From: Pseudomonadota bacterium
GTDB taxonomy: Bacteria; Pseudomonadota; Gammaproteobacteria; Burkholderiales; Burkholderiaceae_C
Reading direction: 5' to 3'
Assembly (NCBI GenBank): GCA_018240325.1
Contig: JAFEFZ010000254.1
Span: forward strand, 1-44,321
DNA length: 44,321 bases
Shown here: piece after piece, positions 1 through 7,682 of the stretch
How positions within the stretch are numbered: the stretch's first letter is position 1
How the letters are laid out: every line of letters starts with the position of its first letter
Notes under the pieces: model-generated
Told to the model about the DNA's origin: nothing
The model's input: only the letters and a program-made list of their open reading frames with translations
The model's database searches: none
Program-made: the position numbers and the translations under genes

Positions 1-6
1 CGCTCA

Positions 7-35
7 AATGTATGGACAAATGTCGCCTCCGTCAA
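7..35 (-). promoter_or_regulatory. Candidate sigma70 promoter reading out of the left edge
   Basis: On the minus strand a TTGACG -35 box (30-35) is followed after exactly 17 bp by a TACATT -10 box (7-12). The spacer and -10 contain an imperfect inverted repeat (TGTCCATACA) and a repeated CAAATG on the plus strand, so a repressor could bind here. The transcribed gene lies outside the window. The call rests on hexamer match and spacing only. Confidence 0.4.
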
Positions 36-201
36 TAGGCTCCGCGGCAGCACCCGGCCTTCGGTCTTGATGGGGCGGCCGGGCGAGTCGGCTCCAGCAG
101 TGCGATCTGCTCGGCCGCAAAGGCATGCGGGCGGCGGCATCGCGATCCCTGGCCTTCAAGGCGCGCCCGCGCTGAGCCAGGTCAACCACCACGTCAGTCA
201 T
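32..201 (-). pseudogene. Possible relic of an addiction-module antitoxin-like gene
   Basis: An ATG at 201 opens a short peptide beginning MTDVVVDLAQRGRALKARDR. In another frame, starting near 127, the translation runs AFAAEQIALLEP and reaches a stop at 32-34. Joined by one frameshift these resemble the short helical proteins annotated as putative addiction module components (TIGR02574-like), which have a Leu-rich N-terminus, a DR motif, then an AEQIL-SLEP-like stretch. The resemblance is judged by eye over about 35 residues. No intact partner toxin is visible, and a promoter-like sequence reads leftwards from the end of the relic. Chance similarity in non-coding DNA is a real alternative. Confidence 0.22.
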
Positions 202-302
202 ATTGATGCTCCCGGGTCCGGAGAAAGGTGCTGCCGGCGGACTCTGCAGACTCCGGAGCGACGTCCCCACGCAGCCAAACGAAGTCGCTGAAGAGGGGGG
301 AG

Positions 303-743
303 TCAGGCCGCACCACAGATGCTCGTAGCAAAGCCGAATACACCTGTGATAACGGTCAGAACCAAGAGTCCAATCCAGGTCTGCTTTGCGAGCCGAGTCC
401 TCTTTCCTGGGCTAGTTCTCTCGGAGTACTTCTCCCACCCTTCCACTTTGGCGCCTTCAGGAAGCTGAGCGTCCTCGATCGTGCGCAGGTACCCGCTGAG
501 TACAGCCAGGTGCGACGCAATGGCTTTCGCCTTGAGCCCGCCGTAGAGCGCAATGACACTGGGAGTGAGCCACGCAACCAATGCGACAACACCGGCGCTG
601 GCGCCATCCTTCGCTACCCAGGCAAAGATCACAGCTATACCGCCGACGACGGCCTTCTCGAGCGCGCCCAGATCAGACATGCAACTTTCGACTTCCTTCC
701 GCAAGGAGGCGTACTCTTCCTTCTGGAACCATTCGTCTGTCAC
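303..743 (-). CDS. Small hypothetical membrane protein
   Basis: This 146-residue protein is not recognised. It starts at GTG (741-743), supported by a TGGAGAA Shine-Dalgarno sequence about 8 bases upstream. A charged N-terminal helix (about 1-25) is followed by two hydrophobic stretches at about 32-66, rich in Ala, Val and Gly, then a polar segment (about 68-118). A third hydrophobic stretch lies at about 122-142, ending in SICGAA. The architecture suggests an inner-membrane protein with three spans. Base composition is visibly less G+C-rich than neighbouring genes, which suggests acquired DNA. It lies downstream of the ligase on the opposite side of a 57-bp gap, and no function can be assigned. 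Confidence 0.6.
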   Translation of the reverse strand: MTDEWFQKEEYASLRKEVESCMSDLGALEKAVVGGIAVIFAWVAKDGASAGVVALVAWLTPSVIALYGGLKAKAIASHLAVLSGYLRTIEDAQLPEGAKVEGWEKYSERTSPGKRTRLAKQTWIGLLVLTVITGVFGFATSICGAA

Positions 744-800
744 AGCAATTTTCTCCAGGACGCGCCAGGGTTGCCATTGGATCTCTGCGTCAACTGGCCC

Positions 801-2531
801 TCATGCCGTCTTCGCCACCGCCAGCCCCAGTTCCTCGATCATCTTCTCGCGCATCACGAACTTCTGCAGCTTGCCGGTGATCGTCATCGGCATGTCGTCG
901 ACGAAGCGGATGTAGCGCGGCACCTTGTAGTGGGCGATCTGGTCGCGGCAAAAGTCGCGGATCTCCTGCTCGGTGCAGACCTCGCCCGGCTTCAGCGTGA
1001 TCCACGCGCAGACTTCCTCGCCGTACCGGGCGTCGGGCACGCCGAACACCTGCACCGACTGCACCTTGGGGTGGCGGAACAGGAACTCCTCGATCTCGCG
1101 CGGGTAGATGTTCTCGCCGCCCCGGATCAGCATGTCCTTGGCGCGGCCGACGATGTTGCAGTAGCCGTCGGCGTCGATCGTCGCCAGGTCGCCGGTGTGC
1201 ATCCAGCCGTCCTTGATCGCCTCGGCCGTGCGCTTCGCGTCGCCCCAGTAGCCCTGCATCACCGAGTAGCCGCGCACCAGCAGCTCGCCCTTCTCGCCCA
1301 CGGGCACGACCTTGCCCGTCAGCACGTCGACCACCTTGGCCTCGATCCGCGGCTGGATCCGGCCCACGGTCGATACGCGGCGCTCGAGCGGATCGCTGGT
1401 CGAGCTCTGGAACGACACCGGCGAGGTCTCGGTCATGCCATACGCGATCGTGACCTCGCGCATGTTCATCTGCGCGACCACGCGCTTCATCGTCTCGATC
1501 GGGCAAGGCGAGCCGGCCATGATGCCGGTGCGCAGGCAGCTCAGGTCGAATTCGCCGAACTGCGGATGGTCCAGCTCGGCGATGAACATCGTCGGCACGC
1601 CGTGCAGGGCGGTGCAGCGCTCCTCGGCCACCGCTTGCAACGTGGCCAGCGGCTCGAAGGATTCGCCGGGGAAGACCATGCGCGCGCCGGTGCAGGTGCA
1701 GGCCAGCACCGCCAGCACCATGCCGAAGCAGTGGTACAGCGGCACCGGGATGCACAGCGAATCGGCTTCGGTGAAGCGCATCGCCTCGGCGATGAAGCGC
1801 GCGTTGTTGACGACGTTGTGGTGCGTCAGCGTCGCGCCCTTCGGGCTGCCGGTGGTGCCGCTGGTGAACTGGATGTTGATCGGGTCGAAGCAGTCGAGCG
1901 CCGCGCTGATCGCATCCAGCGTCGCCGGGTCGCAGGCGGCGCGCCCGCGCGCCAGCAGTTCGCCGTAGTTCAGCATGCCGGGCGTGCGCGCGTCGCCCAT
2001 GCGGATCACCCATCGCAGCGCCGGCAGCTTGTCGGCCTTCAGCGCGCCGGGCTCGCTGTGCGCCAGCTCGGGCGCCAGCCGCTGCAGCATCTCGAGGTAC
2101 ATCGAACTCTTCAGCCGTTCGGCGCTGATGATCGCGCGGCAGCCGGAGGCGTCGAGCGCGTATTCCAGCTCCGCCAGCCGGTAGGCCGGGTTGATGTTGA
2201 CCAGGATCACGCCGATGCGCGCGGTGGCGAACTGGGTGAGCACCCACTCGGGCCGGTTCGGCGCCCAGATGCCGAGCCGGTCGCCGCGCTGCAGGCCCAG
2301 CTGCAGCAGCCCGGCGGCGAGCGCGTCGACCTCGGCCGCGAACTCGCGCCAGGTCCAGCGCACGCCGGCTTCGCGGAAGCACAGCGCCGGCCGGTCGCCG
2401 AAGCGCGCGGCCGTGCGCGCCAGCAGCGCCGGGATCGTCCAGTTCCACAGTTCGACGTCGCTGGCGCCCCGCACCTGCGACAGGCCGTCGCGCGGTGCAA
2501 TACCCAGTTCGTCGGCGGGTGTCGGTGCCAT
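801..2531 (-). CDS. Acyl-CoA synthetase, AMP-binding (ACSF2-like)
   Basis: This 576-residue adenylate-forming enzyme would activate a carboxylic acid with ATP and join it to CoA, probably a medium- or long-chain fatty acid. The AMP-binding P-loop [11 protein letters not shown] lies at about 222-232, the YGMTETSP motif near 365, and the C-terminal domain carries the [16 protein letters not shown] hinge. The MTITGKLQK segment near the end supplies the catalytic lysine. The ATG at 2531 follows an AGGAG Shine-Dalgarno sequence; an in-frame extension to 2615 has low-complexity Arg-rich residues and is unlikely. The overall pattern matches the bacterial relatives of human ACSF2. Substrate is not fixed by sequence. 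It is divergent from the gene at 2838. Confidence 0.88.
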   Translation of the reverse strand: MAPTPADELGIAPRDGLSQVRGASDVELWNWTIPALLARTAARFGDRPALCFREAGVRWTWREFAAEVDALAAGLLQLGLQRGDRLGIWAPNRPEWVLTQFATARIGVILVNINPAYRLAELEYALDASGCRAIISAERLKSSMYLEMLQRLAPELAHSEPGALKADKLPALRWVIRMGDARTPGMLNYGELLARGRAACDPATLDAISAALDCFDPINIQFTSGTTGSPKGATLTHHNVVNNARFIAEAMRFTEADSLCIPVPLYHCFGMVLAVLACTCTGARMVFPGESFEPLATLQAVAEERCTALHGVPTMFIAELDHPQFGEFDLSCLRTGIMAGSPCPIETMKRVVAQMNMREVTIAYGMTETSPVSFQSSTSDPLERRVSTVGRIQPRIEAKVVDVLTGKVVPVGEKGELLVRGYSVMQGYWGDAKRTAEAIKDGWMHTGDLATIDADGYCNIVGRAKDMLIRGGENIYPREIEEFLFRHPKVQSVQVFGVPDARYGEEVCAWITLKPGEVCTEQEIRDFCRDQIAHYKVPRYIRFVDDMPMTITGKLQKFVMREKMIEELGLAVAKTA

Positions 2532-2837
2532 GGATCGTCTCCTGCTGCGCCCGGCGAGTATGAACCGGGTCGTGCGGGCGCGCAGACGGAGCTTACGCGC
2601 ACGCTGCCGGCCCATTGTGCCGGGCCGGCTCCGGATCCTGCCACATGCGCGGCCCGGCCGGATCGCGGCAGCGCCTGCGGGGCCCGTCCGCGCCGCCGCC
2701 CTCGGGCCGCGGGCTTCGACCCGCGCCGAGCCTCACCCCGGGTTTTCGCCATCGGCTGGGGGTTGCGCCGGCCGAATTCCGCGGCCAGACTGGCGGCCTT
2801 CGGCAAAATGCCGGGAAACCGGTGGGCGGACGGCGCT
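2532..2837. other. Divergent intergenic region
   Basis: This 306-bp gap separates the divergently transcribed acyl-CoA ligase and the hypothetical gene at 2838. It must hold the promoters of both, but no convincing -35/-10 pair was found by eye. A small palindrome, CGGCAAAATGCCG (2801-2813), lies about 25 bp before the downstream start. No gene or RNA was recognised. Confidence 0.5.
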
Positions 2838-3587
2838 ATGCAGCAATTCGAAGACTCCACGCTCTGGCGCCTGAGCGCCTACGAGCGCATGCGGCTGGAG
2901 CGCAGTTCCACCGCCTTTGCCCAGCTGGGCGAAAACACGGTGCTGCCGACGACGCTGGTGTCCGACCTGCGCCAGCTCGACCTGCAGCGCGAGAGCCACG
3001 ACGTGCTCGAGGTGCTGGCGGCCTGCCTGCGCCATCGCCAGTCGGCGCTGCTGTGCCTGCGCTACGAAGACCTGGTCTGGCCGCTCACCGTCTTCCCGCT
3101 CGAAGGCCTGTATCACTCGCCGCGCGCGTTGGCGCGCGCGAAGCCGCAGTCGCTGGCGCAGTCGGTGCTGCTGTCCTGCGACCCGCCGGGGCTGCGGCCG
3201 CCCGGGCACTGGATGCACGAGCGCATCGGCCGCACCGAGCACTACCACGAGCTCAAGCCGCTGCTGTGGAACCTGGCGCTGATCGGCCCGCGCACGACGC
3301 TGCTGCGCGAGATCGGCGGCCCGGCGGCCTACCGGGTGCTGCTGTCCAAGGATCACCGGCCGGACGCGCCCGGCGCGGTGGGTGCCGCCGCCGAGCGGCT
3401 GCGCAGCGAATCGGCGTCGCTGCGCGAGATCGCGCGCTGGCCCGGCATGACGGCCGAGCGCGCCGCGCGGCTGCTCAACGCGCTGTACATGATCGGCGGG
3501 CTGATGGTGATGCGCTCGCACCCGGCAGCGCGGCCCGAATCCGACTTCCTCGGCCGGCTGCTGCGCTTCGGCCGCGCGAAGCGCTGA
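2838..3587 (+). CDS. Conserved-looking hypothetical protein
   Basis: This 249-residue protein is not assigned to a named family. It is soluble, with no signal peptide or membrane span. The N-terminal half (about 1-120) contains alternating hydrophobic strands and helices, including LLCLRYEDLVWPLTVFPLEG near 70-90. The C-terminal 60 residues have a helical pattern (SLREIARWPGMTAERAARLL, then NALYMIGGLMVM). That pattern resembles the winged-helix-like tail of DUF4388/PatA-type regulators, in which a short helical module ends with a hydrophobic LLxALYxxGGL segment. This resemblance is tentative. The ATG at 2838 is chosen because conserved-looking sequence begins there; an ATG ten codons upstream is possible. 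The gene converges on the next ligase. Confidence 0.65.
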   Translation: MQQFEDSTLWRLSAYERMRLERSSTAFAQLGENTVLPTTLVSDLRQLDLQRESHDVLEVLAACLRHRQSALLCLRYEDLVWPLTVFPLEGLYHSPRALARAKPQSLAQSVLLSCDPPGLRPPGHWMHERIGRTEHYHELKPLLWNLALIGPRTTLLREIGGPAAYRVLLSKDHRPDAPGAVGAAAERLRSESASLREIARWPGMTAERAARLLNALYMIGGLMVMRSHPAARPESDFLGRLLRFGRAKR

Positions 3588-3639
3588 TCGGCCGTCACGA
3601 GACCGGCGCAGCAGCGGCTCGCCGCGCCGCCACGCCGTC

Positions 3640-3658
3640 GGCCGGCGCAGGGCCGGCC
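3640..3658. terminator. Bidirectional terminator-like hairpin
   Basis: GGCCGGC (3640-3646) pairs with GCCGGCC (3652-3658) across a 5-base loop. It sits between the convergent genes ending at 3587 and 3658 and touches the stop codon of the minus-strand ligase. There is no T-tract, so intrinsic termination is only plausible. Confidence 0.35.
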
Positions 3659-5199
3659 TACAGCAGCCGGCTCGCGTGCCCCGCCCAGTAGCGGTCGCGC
3701 AACAGGCGTTTGTAGAGCTTGCCGGTCGGGTGGCGCGGCAACTCGGCCTCGAAATCGATCGAGCGCGGGCACTTGATCGCCGCCAGGTGCTCGCGGCAGA
3801 AGGCGATCAGCTCGTGTTCCAGCGCCGGGCCGGCCTCGGCCAGGTCGCGCGGCTGCACCACGGCCTTGACCTCCTCGCCGAATTCCTCGTTGGGCACGCC
3901 GAACACGGCCACGTCGAGCACCTTCGGGTGCGTGACCAGCAGGTTCTCGGCCTCTTGCGGGTAGATGTTCACGCCGCCAGAGATGATCATGAAGGCCTTG
4001 CGGTCGCTCAGGTACAGGAAGCCTTCGGCGTCCACATAGCCGATGTCGCCGAGCGTGGCCCAGCCCTGCGCGTTGCGGCCGGCGGCCGTCTTGGCCGGGT
4101 CGTTCCAGTACTCGAAGGCCTTGCCGTCGGCGAAGTACACGCCGCCGTGCTCGCCCGGCGGCAGCTCGCGGCCTTCGTCGTCGCAGATCTTGAGCACGCC
4201 GACCACCGCGCGCCCGACCGTGCCCTTGTGCGCGAGCCAGTCGGCGGAATTCACCAGCGTCATGCCCATGCCCTCGGTGCCGGCGTAGTACTCCCACACG
4301 ATCGGCCCCCACCACGCGATGATCTGCTCCTTCACCGGCACCGGGCAGGGCGCGGCCGCGTGGATCGCGCAGCGCAGGCTGGACAGGTCGTGCGCGTGCC
4401 GCTGCGCATCGGGCAGCTTGAGCATGCGCACGAACATCGTCGGCACCACCTGGGTGTGGGTGACGCGCCAGCGCGCGACCAACTCCAGGAACCACGCCGC
4501 GTCGAAGTGCTCCATCACGACCACCGTGCCGCCCAGGCGCATCACGGTCATCGCGAAGCGCAGCGGCGCCGCGTGGTACAGCGGCCCGGGCGACAGGTAG
4601 ACGGTGTCCGCGCCCATGCCGAAGGGCCCGGCGCAGATCCTGACCAGCGAGTTGGCGAAGTCGATGTCGGGCGACTCCGGCGGCAGGTACACGCCCTTGG
4701 GCCGGCCGGTGGTGCCCGACGAATACAGCATGTCGCCGCCGGCGGTCTCGTCGGCGACCGGCTCGGCCGGCATCGCCGCCACCGCCGCCTCGTAGGCGTC
4801 CCAGCCGGGCAGCGTGCCGTCGAGCATCAGCCGGATGCGCAGCTTCGGCGCCAGCGGCGCGAGCTCCGCAGCCTGTGCAGCCAGCGCGGTGGAGGTCACG
4901 AAGGCTTCGGCGCCGCAGTCGTTCACGATATAGGCGGCCTCGGCAGCGGTCAGCCGGCTGCTGATCGCCGTGTAGACCAGCCCCGAGCGCTGCGCCGCCC
5001 AGCAGATCTCGAACCAGCGCGGGTGGTTCTCGAGCATCAGCGCGATCCGGTCGCCCGCGCGCAGGCCCAGGCGGCGAAACAGCTGCGCGAGCCGGTTCGA
5101 TGCGTCCTCGAGTTCACCATAGGTCACGACGCGGCCGCTGCCGGCCATCCGGTAGGCTGGCTTGTCGGGCGTGCGCCGGGCATGGTGCGAAGGGTGCAT
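3658..5199 (-). CDS. Acyl-CoA synthetase (FadD family)
   Basis: This 513-residue AMP-binding enzyme is predicted to form acyl-CoA from a carboxylic acid, ATP and CoA in the cytoplasm. The P-loop YSSGTTGRPKG is at about 159-169, YYAGTEGMGMT is the adenine-binding region near 330, and SDRKAFMIISGGVNIYPQEA marks the domain hinge. HPTGKLYKRLLRDRYW near the end carries the catalytic lysine. The ATG at 5199 follows GGAG; an extension to 5271 is less likely. The pattern resembles acyl-CoA synthetases of the fatty-acid and steroid side-chain type. It is divergent from the ferredoxin-P450 unit, so it may supply the ligase step after terminal oxidation of an alkyl chain. That link is inferred from location only. 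Confidence 0.85.
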   Translation of the reverse strand: MHPSHHARRTPDKPAYRMAGSGRVVTYGELEDASNRLAQLFRRLGLRAGDRIALMLENHPRWFEICWAAQRSGLVYTAISSRLTAAEAAYIVNDCGAEAFVTSTALAAQAAELAPLAPKLRIRLMLDGTLPGWDAYEAAVAAMPAEPVADETAGGDMLYSSGTTGRPKGVYLPPESPDIDFANSLVRICAGPFGMGADTVYLSPGPLYHAAPLRFAMTVMRLGGTVVVMEHFDAAWFLELVARWRVTHTQVVPTMFVRMLKLPDAQRHAHDLSSLRCAIHAAAPCPVPVKEQIIAWWGPIVWEYYAGTEGMGMTLVNSADWLAHKGTVGRAVVGVLKICDDEGRELPPGEHGGVYFADGKAFEYWNDPAKTAAGRNAQGWATLGDIGYVDAEGFLYLSDRKAFMIISGGVNIYPQEAENLLVTHPKVLDVAVFGVPNEEFGEEVKAVVQPRDLAEAGPALEHELIAFCREHLAAIKCPRSIDFEAELPRHPTGKLYKRLLRDRYWAGHASRLL

Positions 5200-5328
5200 G
5201 GAGGCTCCATCGTCGTGGCCCGGCCAGTGTAGGCCGGCGCGCAGCGCACCCGCCGCGTGCCCGTCGCGCAAGCTGCCCGTCGCCGGGACACGCGCCGCCG
5301 ATCCCGGCCGGCGCCCCTCGCGCGCCGC

Positions 5329-5352
5329 CCCGAACTTGAATGCAGATTCGGG
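5329..5352. promoter_or_regulatory. Inverted repeat over the ferredoxin-P450 promoter
   Basis: CCCGAA (5329-5334) and TTCGGG (5347-5352) form a perfect 6-bp inverted repeat with a 12-bp spacer. The repeat encloses the -35 hexamer of the promoter at 5336-5364, a position suited to a repressor site. The TetR protein encoded at 7032-7682 is a candidate ligand by proximity only. Confidence 0.4.
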
Positions 5353-5364
5353 TTTGCCTATGAT
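5336..5364 (+). promoter_or_regulatory. Sigma70 promoter of the ferredoxin-P450 operon
   Basis: TTGAAT (5336-5341) and TATGAT (5359-5364) are separated by 17 bp, each with five of six consensus bases. Transcription would start near 5371, about 44 bases before the ferredoxin ATG. This is one of the best promoter matches found in the window, and it lies in a short less G+C-rich patch. Confidence 0.6.
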
Positions 5365-5414
5365 GCCGCCGGCCCGCGGCCGTCGCCGCGGCTGCCGGTC
5401 AGCCGGGGAGCCCC

Positions 5415-5735
5415 ATGCCCAGAGTCACCTTCATCGAGTTCGACGGTACCGTGCACGCGGTCGACGCGCAGGCCGGCGCCTCGCTGATGCGCGCCGCCGT
5501 CGACCACGGCGTGCCCGGCATCGACGCCGACTGCGGCGGCGCCTGCGCCTGCGCGACCTGCCATGTCTATGTGGACCCGGCCTGGCTGGCGCGCACCGGC
5601 AGCCGCGGCGAGATGGAAGCCAGCATGCTCGGCTTCGCCGCGGCGGCGCAGCCCAACTCGCGGCTGGCGTGCCAGATCCCGATGACCGAGGCGCTCGACG
5701 GCATCGTGCTGCGGCTGCCCGACGGGCAGCATTGA
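5415..5735 (+). CDS. [2Fe-2S] ferredoxin, putidaredoxin/adrenodoxin type
   Basis: This 106-residue cytosolic electron carrier would pass electrons from the flavin reductase encoded at 8954-10180 to the adjacent P450. The cluster ligands are visible as C40-x5-C46-x2-C49 and C86, with the ACATCHVYV loop typical of the adrenodoxin/putidaredoxin group. An extra cysteine, C44, sits inside the loop. Length is normal for the family. The ATG follows GGGGAG. The P450 start is only 14 bp downstream of the stop, so the two are almost certainly cotranscribed from the promoter at 5336. Confidence 0.93.
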   Translation: MPRVTFIEFDGTVHAVDAQAGASLMRAAVDHGVPGIDADCGGACACATCHVYVDPAWLARTGSRGEMEASMLGFAAAAQPNSRLACQIPMTEALDGIVLRLPDGQH

Positions 5736-5749
5736 GCGAAAGGCCTGCG

Positions 5750-7021
5750 ATGAACCCGCCCGTTGCCCACGACGCCGAGCTGCAGGCCCTGGCCCGCGCA
5801 GAGGCCTTCTCGATGCCGATCGATGCGATCGACGTCAGCAAGCCGCGGCTGTTCGAGGAAGACACCGTCGGCCACTACTTCGAGCGGCTGCGGCGCGACG
5901 ACCCGGTGCATCTGACCGAGAACCCGTTCTACGGCCGCTTCTGGTCGGTGACGAAGTACCACGACATCATGCAGGTGGACACGAGCCACGGCCTGTACTC
6001 GTCGGACTACCGCCAGGGCGGCATCGCGCTGTACGACGCGCCCACGCTCGAACAGCGGCTGCACATGTTCATCGCGATGGACCCGCCCCGGCACGACGAG
6101 CAGCGCAAGGCGGTCAGCCCGATCGTGGCACCGCGCAACCTGGCCGCGTTCGAGCCGCTGATCCGCGAGCGCACCGCGCGGGTGCTCGACGGCCTGCCGC
6201 GCGGCGAAGTCTTCGACTGGGTGCCGCGGGTCGCGACCGAGCTGACCACGCTGATGCTCGCGACGCTGTTCGACTTCCCGCTCGAGGAGCGGCATCTGCT
6301 GACCTGGTGGTCCGACGTCGCGACCTCGGTGCCCGAGGTCGACCACGTCGTCGAATCGCAGGAGGCGCGCCTGGCCGAACTGGGCAAGATGTTCGCCCGC
6401 TTCACCGCGCTGTGGAACGAGCGTGCCGGCGCGCCGCCCCGCAACGACCTGGTGTCGATGCTGGCGCACGACCCGGCCACGCGCGACCTGGGCCCGCTCG
6501 AGCGGCTGGGCAACCTGGTGCTGCTGATCGTCGGCGGCAACGACACCACCCGCAACTCGATGAGCGGCGGCGTGCTCGCGTTCCACCGCCATCCGGGCGA
6601 GTGGGCCAAGCTCAAGGCCGACCCGACGCTGCTGGACAGCGCGGTGCCGGAGATCATCCGCTGGCAGACGCCGCTGCCGATGATGCGCCGCACCGCGCTG
6701 CGCGACGCCGAGCTCGGCGGCAAGCAGATCCTGAAGGGCGACAAGGTGGTGATGTGGTACCTGTCGGGCAACCGCGACGAGCAGGTGATCGACCGCGCCG
6801 ACGAGCTGGTGATCGACCGGGCGCGCGCGCGCCAGCACCTGAGCTTCGGCTTCGGCATCCACCGCTGCGTCGGCAACCGGCTGGCCGAGTTGCAGCTGCG
6901 CGTGCTGTGGGAAGAGATCCTGAAGCGCTTCGACGCGATCGAGGTGATGGGCCCGCCGCAGCGGCTGCGGTCGAACTTCGTGCGCGGGATCCGCTCGCTG
7001 CCGGTGCGCATCCCCGGCTGA
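5750..7021 (+). CDS. Cytochrome P450, CYP153-like alkane/fatty-acid terminal hydroxylase
   Basis: This 423-residue soluble bacterial P450 has an I-helix motif GGNDTTRNSMSGGVL at about 262-276. ExxR is EIIR at 301-304, and the haem loop is FGFGIHRCVG with proximal ligand C373. The stretches RQHLSFGFGIHRCVGN, KGDKVVMWYLSGNRDE and RLRSNFVRG closely follow what is known of CYP153A proteins, which hydroxylate terminal carbons of alkanes, fatty acids or terpenes. It is the second gene after its ferredoxin, with AAAGG before the ATG. A reductase gene lies in the converging unit, as in known three-component CYP153 systems. The subfamily is assigned by motif recall; the substrate is not fixed. Confidence 0.9.
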   Translation: MNPPVAHDAELQALARAEAFSMPIDAIDVSKPRLFEEDTVGHYFERLRRDDPVHLTENPFYGRFWSVTKYHDIMQVDTSHGLYSSDYRQGGIALYDAPTLEQRLHMFIAMDPPRHDEQRKAVSPIVAPRNLAAFEPLIRERTARVLDGLPRGEVFDWVPRVATELTTLMLATLFDFPLEERHLLTWWSDVATSVPEVDHVVESQEARLAELGKMFARFTALWNERAGAPPRNDLVSMLAHDPATRDLGPLERLGNLVLLIVGGNDTTRNSMSGGVLAFHRHPGEWAKLKADPTLLDSAVPEIIRWQTPLPMMRRTALRDAELGGKQILKGDKVVMWYLSGNRDEQVIDRADELVIDRARARQHLSFGFGIHRCVGNRLAELQLRVLWEEILKRFDAIEVMGPPQRLRSNFVRGIRSLPVRIPG

Positions 7022-7031
7022 GCGCCGGCCT

Positions 7032-7682
7032 TCAGCCCGCGATCCGCGCCGCGCAGCGGAAGGCGCCGGCCAGCTCGCGCGGCAGGCGCGGGTCGTCGAG
7101 CCGCAGCGGCCCGGGGTCGCGCAGCACCGCGTTCACGAGCACGCCATACACCAGCTGCAGCGCGATGCCGATGCGCGCGCGCGGCACCGGCGGCGCGGCC
7201 AGCGCCGCGTGCACCGCATCGGCGATGTGCTCGCCCAGGCCGTGCAGCGGCAGGCCGAAACGCGACGCCTGCGCGGCGTCGCCGAGCGCCGCGCGCATCA
7301 GCCCGCGGTGGCGGCGGTGCACCTCGACCAGCAGGCCGACCACCAGGTCCACCTGGCGCGCGGCCGGCGCGCGCGCGAAACGCGCGCCCGCCAGCAGCAG
7401 CCGGAACTCGGCGGCGACTTCGCCGCCCACCTGCTGCAGCAGCTCGGCCAGCCACGCGTCCTTGTCGGCGAAACGCGCGTAGAAGGTGCCGACCGCGACG
7501 CCGGCCTCGCGCGCGATCTGCGCGACCGACAACGCCGCCAGGTCGTGCGCGGCCAGCAGCCGCCGACCGGCCTGCAGCAGCGCCTGCTGCTTGGCGCGGC
7601 TGCGCGCCTGCTTGGCGGCGTGCACGCCGGGTGCCGGCGGCGCGCCGTCCGGCCCCGCCGGCGGCGACGCGGCCGGCGTCAT
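7032..7682 (-). CDS. TetR/AcrR-family transcriptional regulator
   Basis: This 216-residue protein has a Pro/Ala-rich leader (1-25), then an N-terminal helix-turn-helix (about 30-78). The HTH has the TetR signature SVAQIAREAGVAVGTFYARF and ADKDAWLAELL. The remainder is a helical ligand-binding domain without recognisable ligand residues. Its ATG overlaps the stop of the threonine deaminase gene (ATGA), so it is translationally coupled to it and to the reductase upstream. It converges on the P450 gene with a 10-bp gap. It may control the P450 promoter, its own unit, or both; the inverted repeat at 5329-5352 is a candidate site. Confidence 0.88.
   Translation of the reverse strand: MTPAASPPAGPDGAPPAPGVHAAKQARSRAKQQALLQAGRRLLAAHDLAALSVAQIAREAGVAVGTFYARFADKDAWLAELLQQVGGEVAAEFRLLLAGARFARAPAARQVDLVVGLLVEVHRRHRGLMRAALGDAAQASRFGLPLHGLGEHIADAVHAALAAPPVPRARIGIALQLVYGVLVNAVLRDPGPLRLDDPRLPRELAGAFRCAARIAG

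Noticed and set aside
228..2837. Plus-strand open frame extending the gene at 2838 upstream through the ligase region
   Set aside because: The extension is antisense to the ligase and has no protein-like character; recognisable sequence begins at the ATG at 2838.
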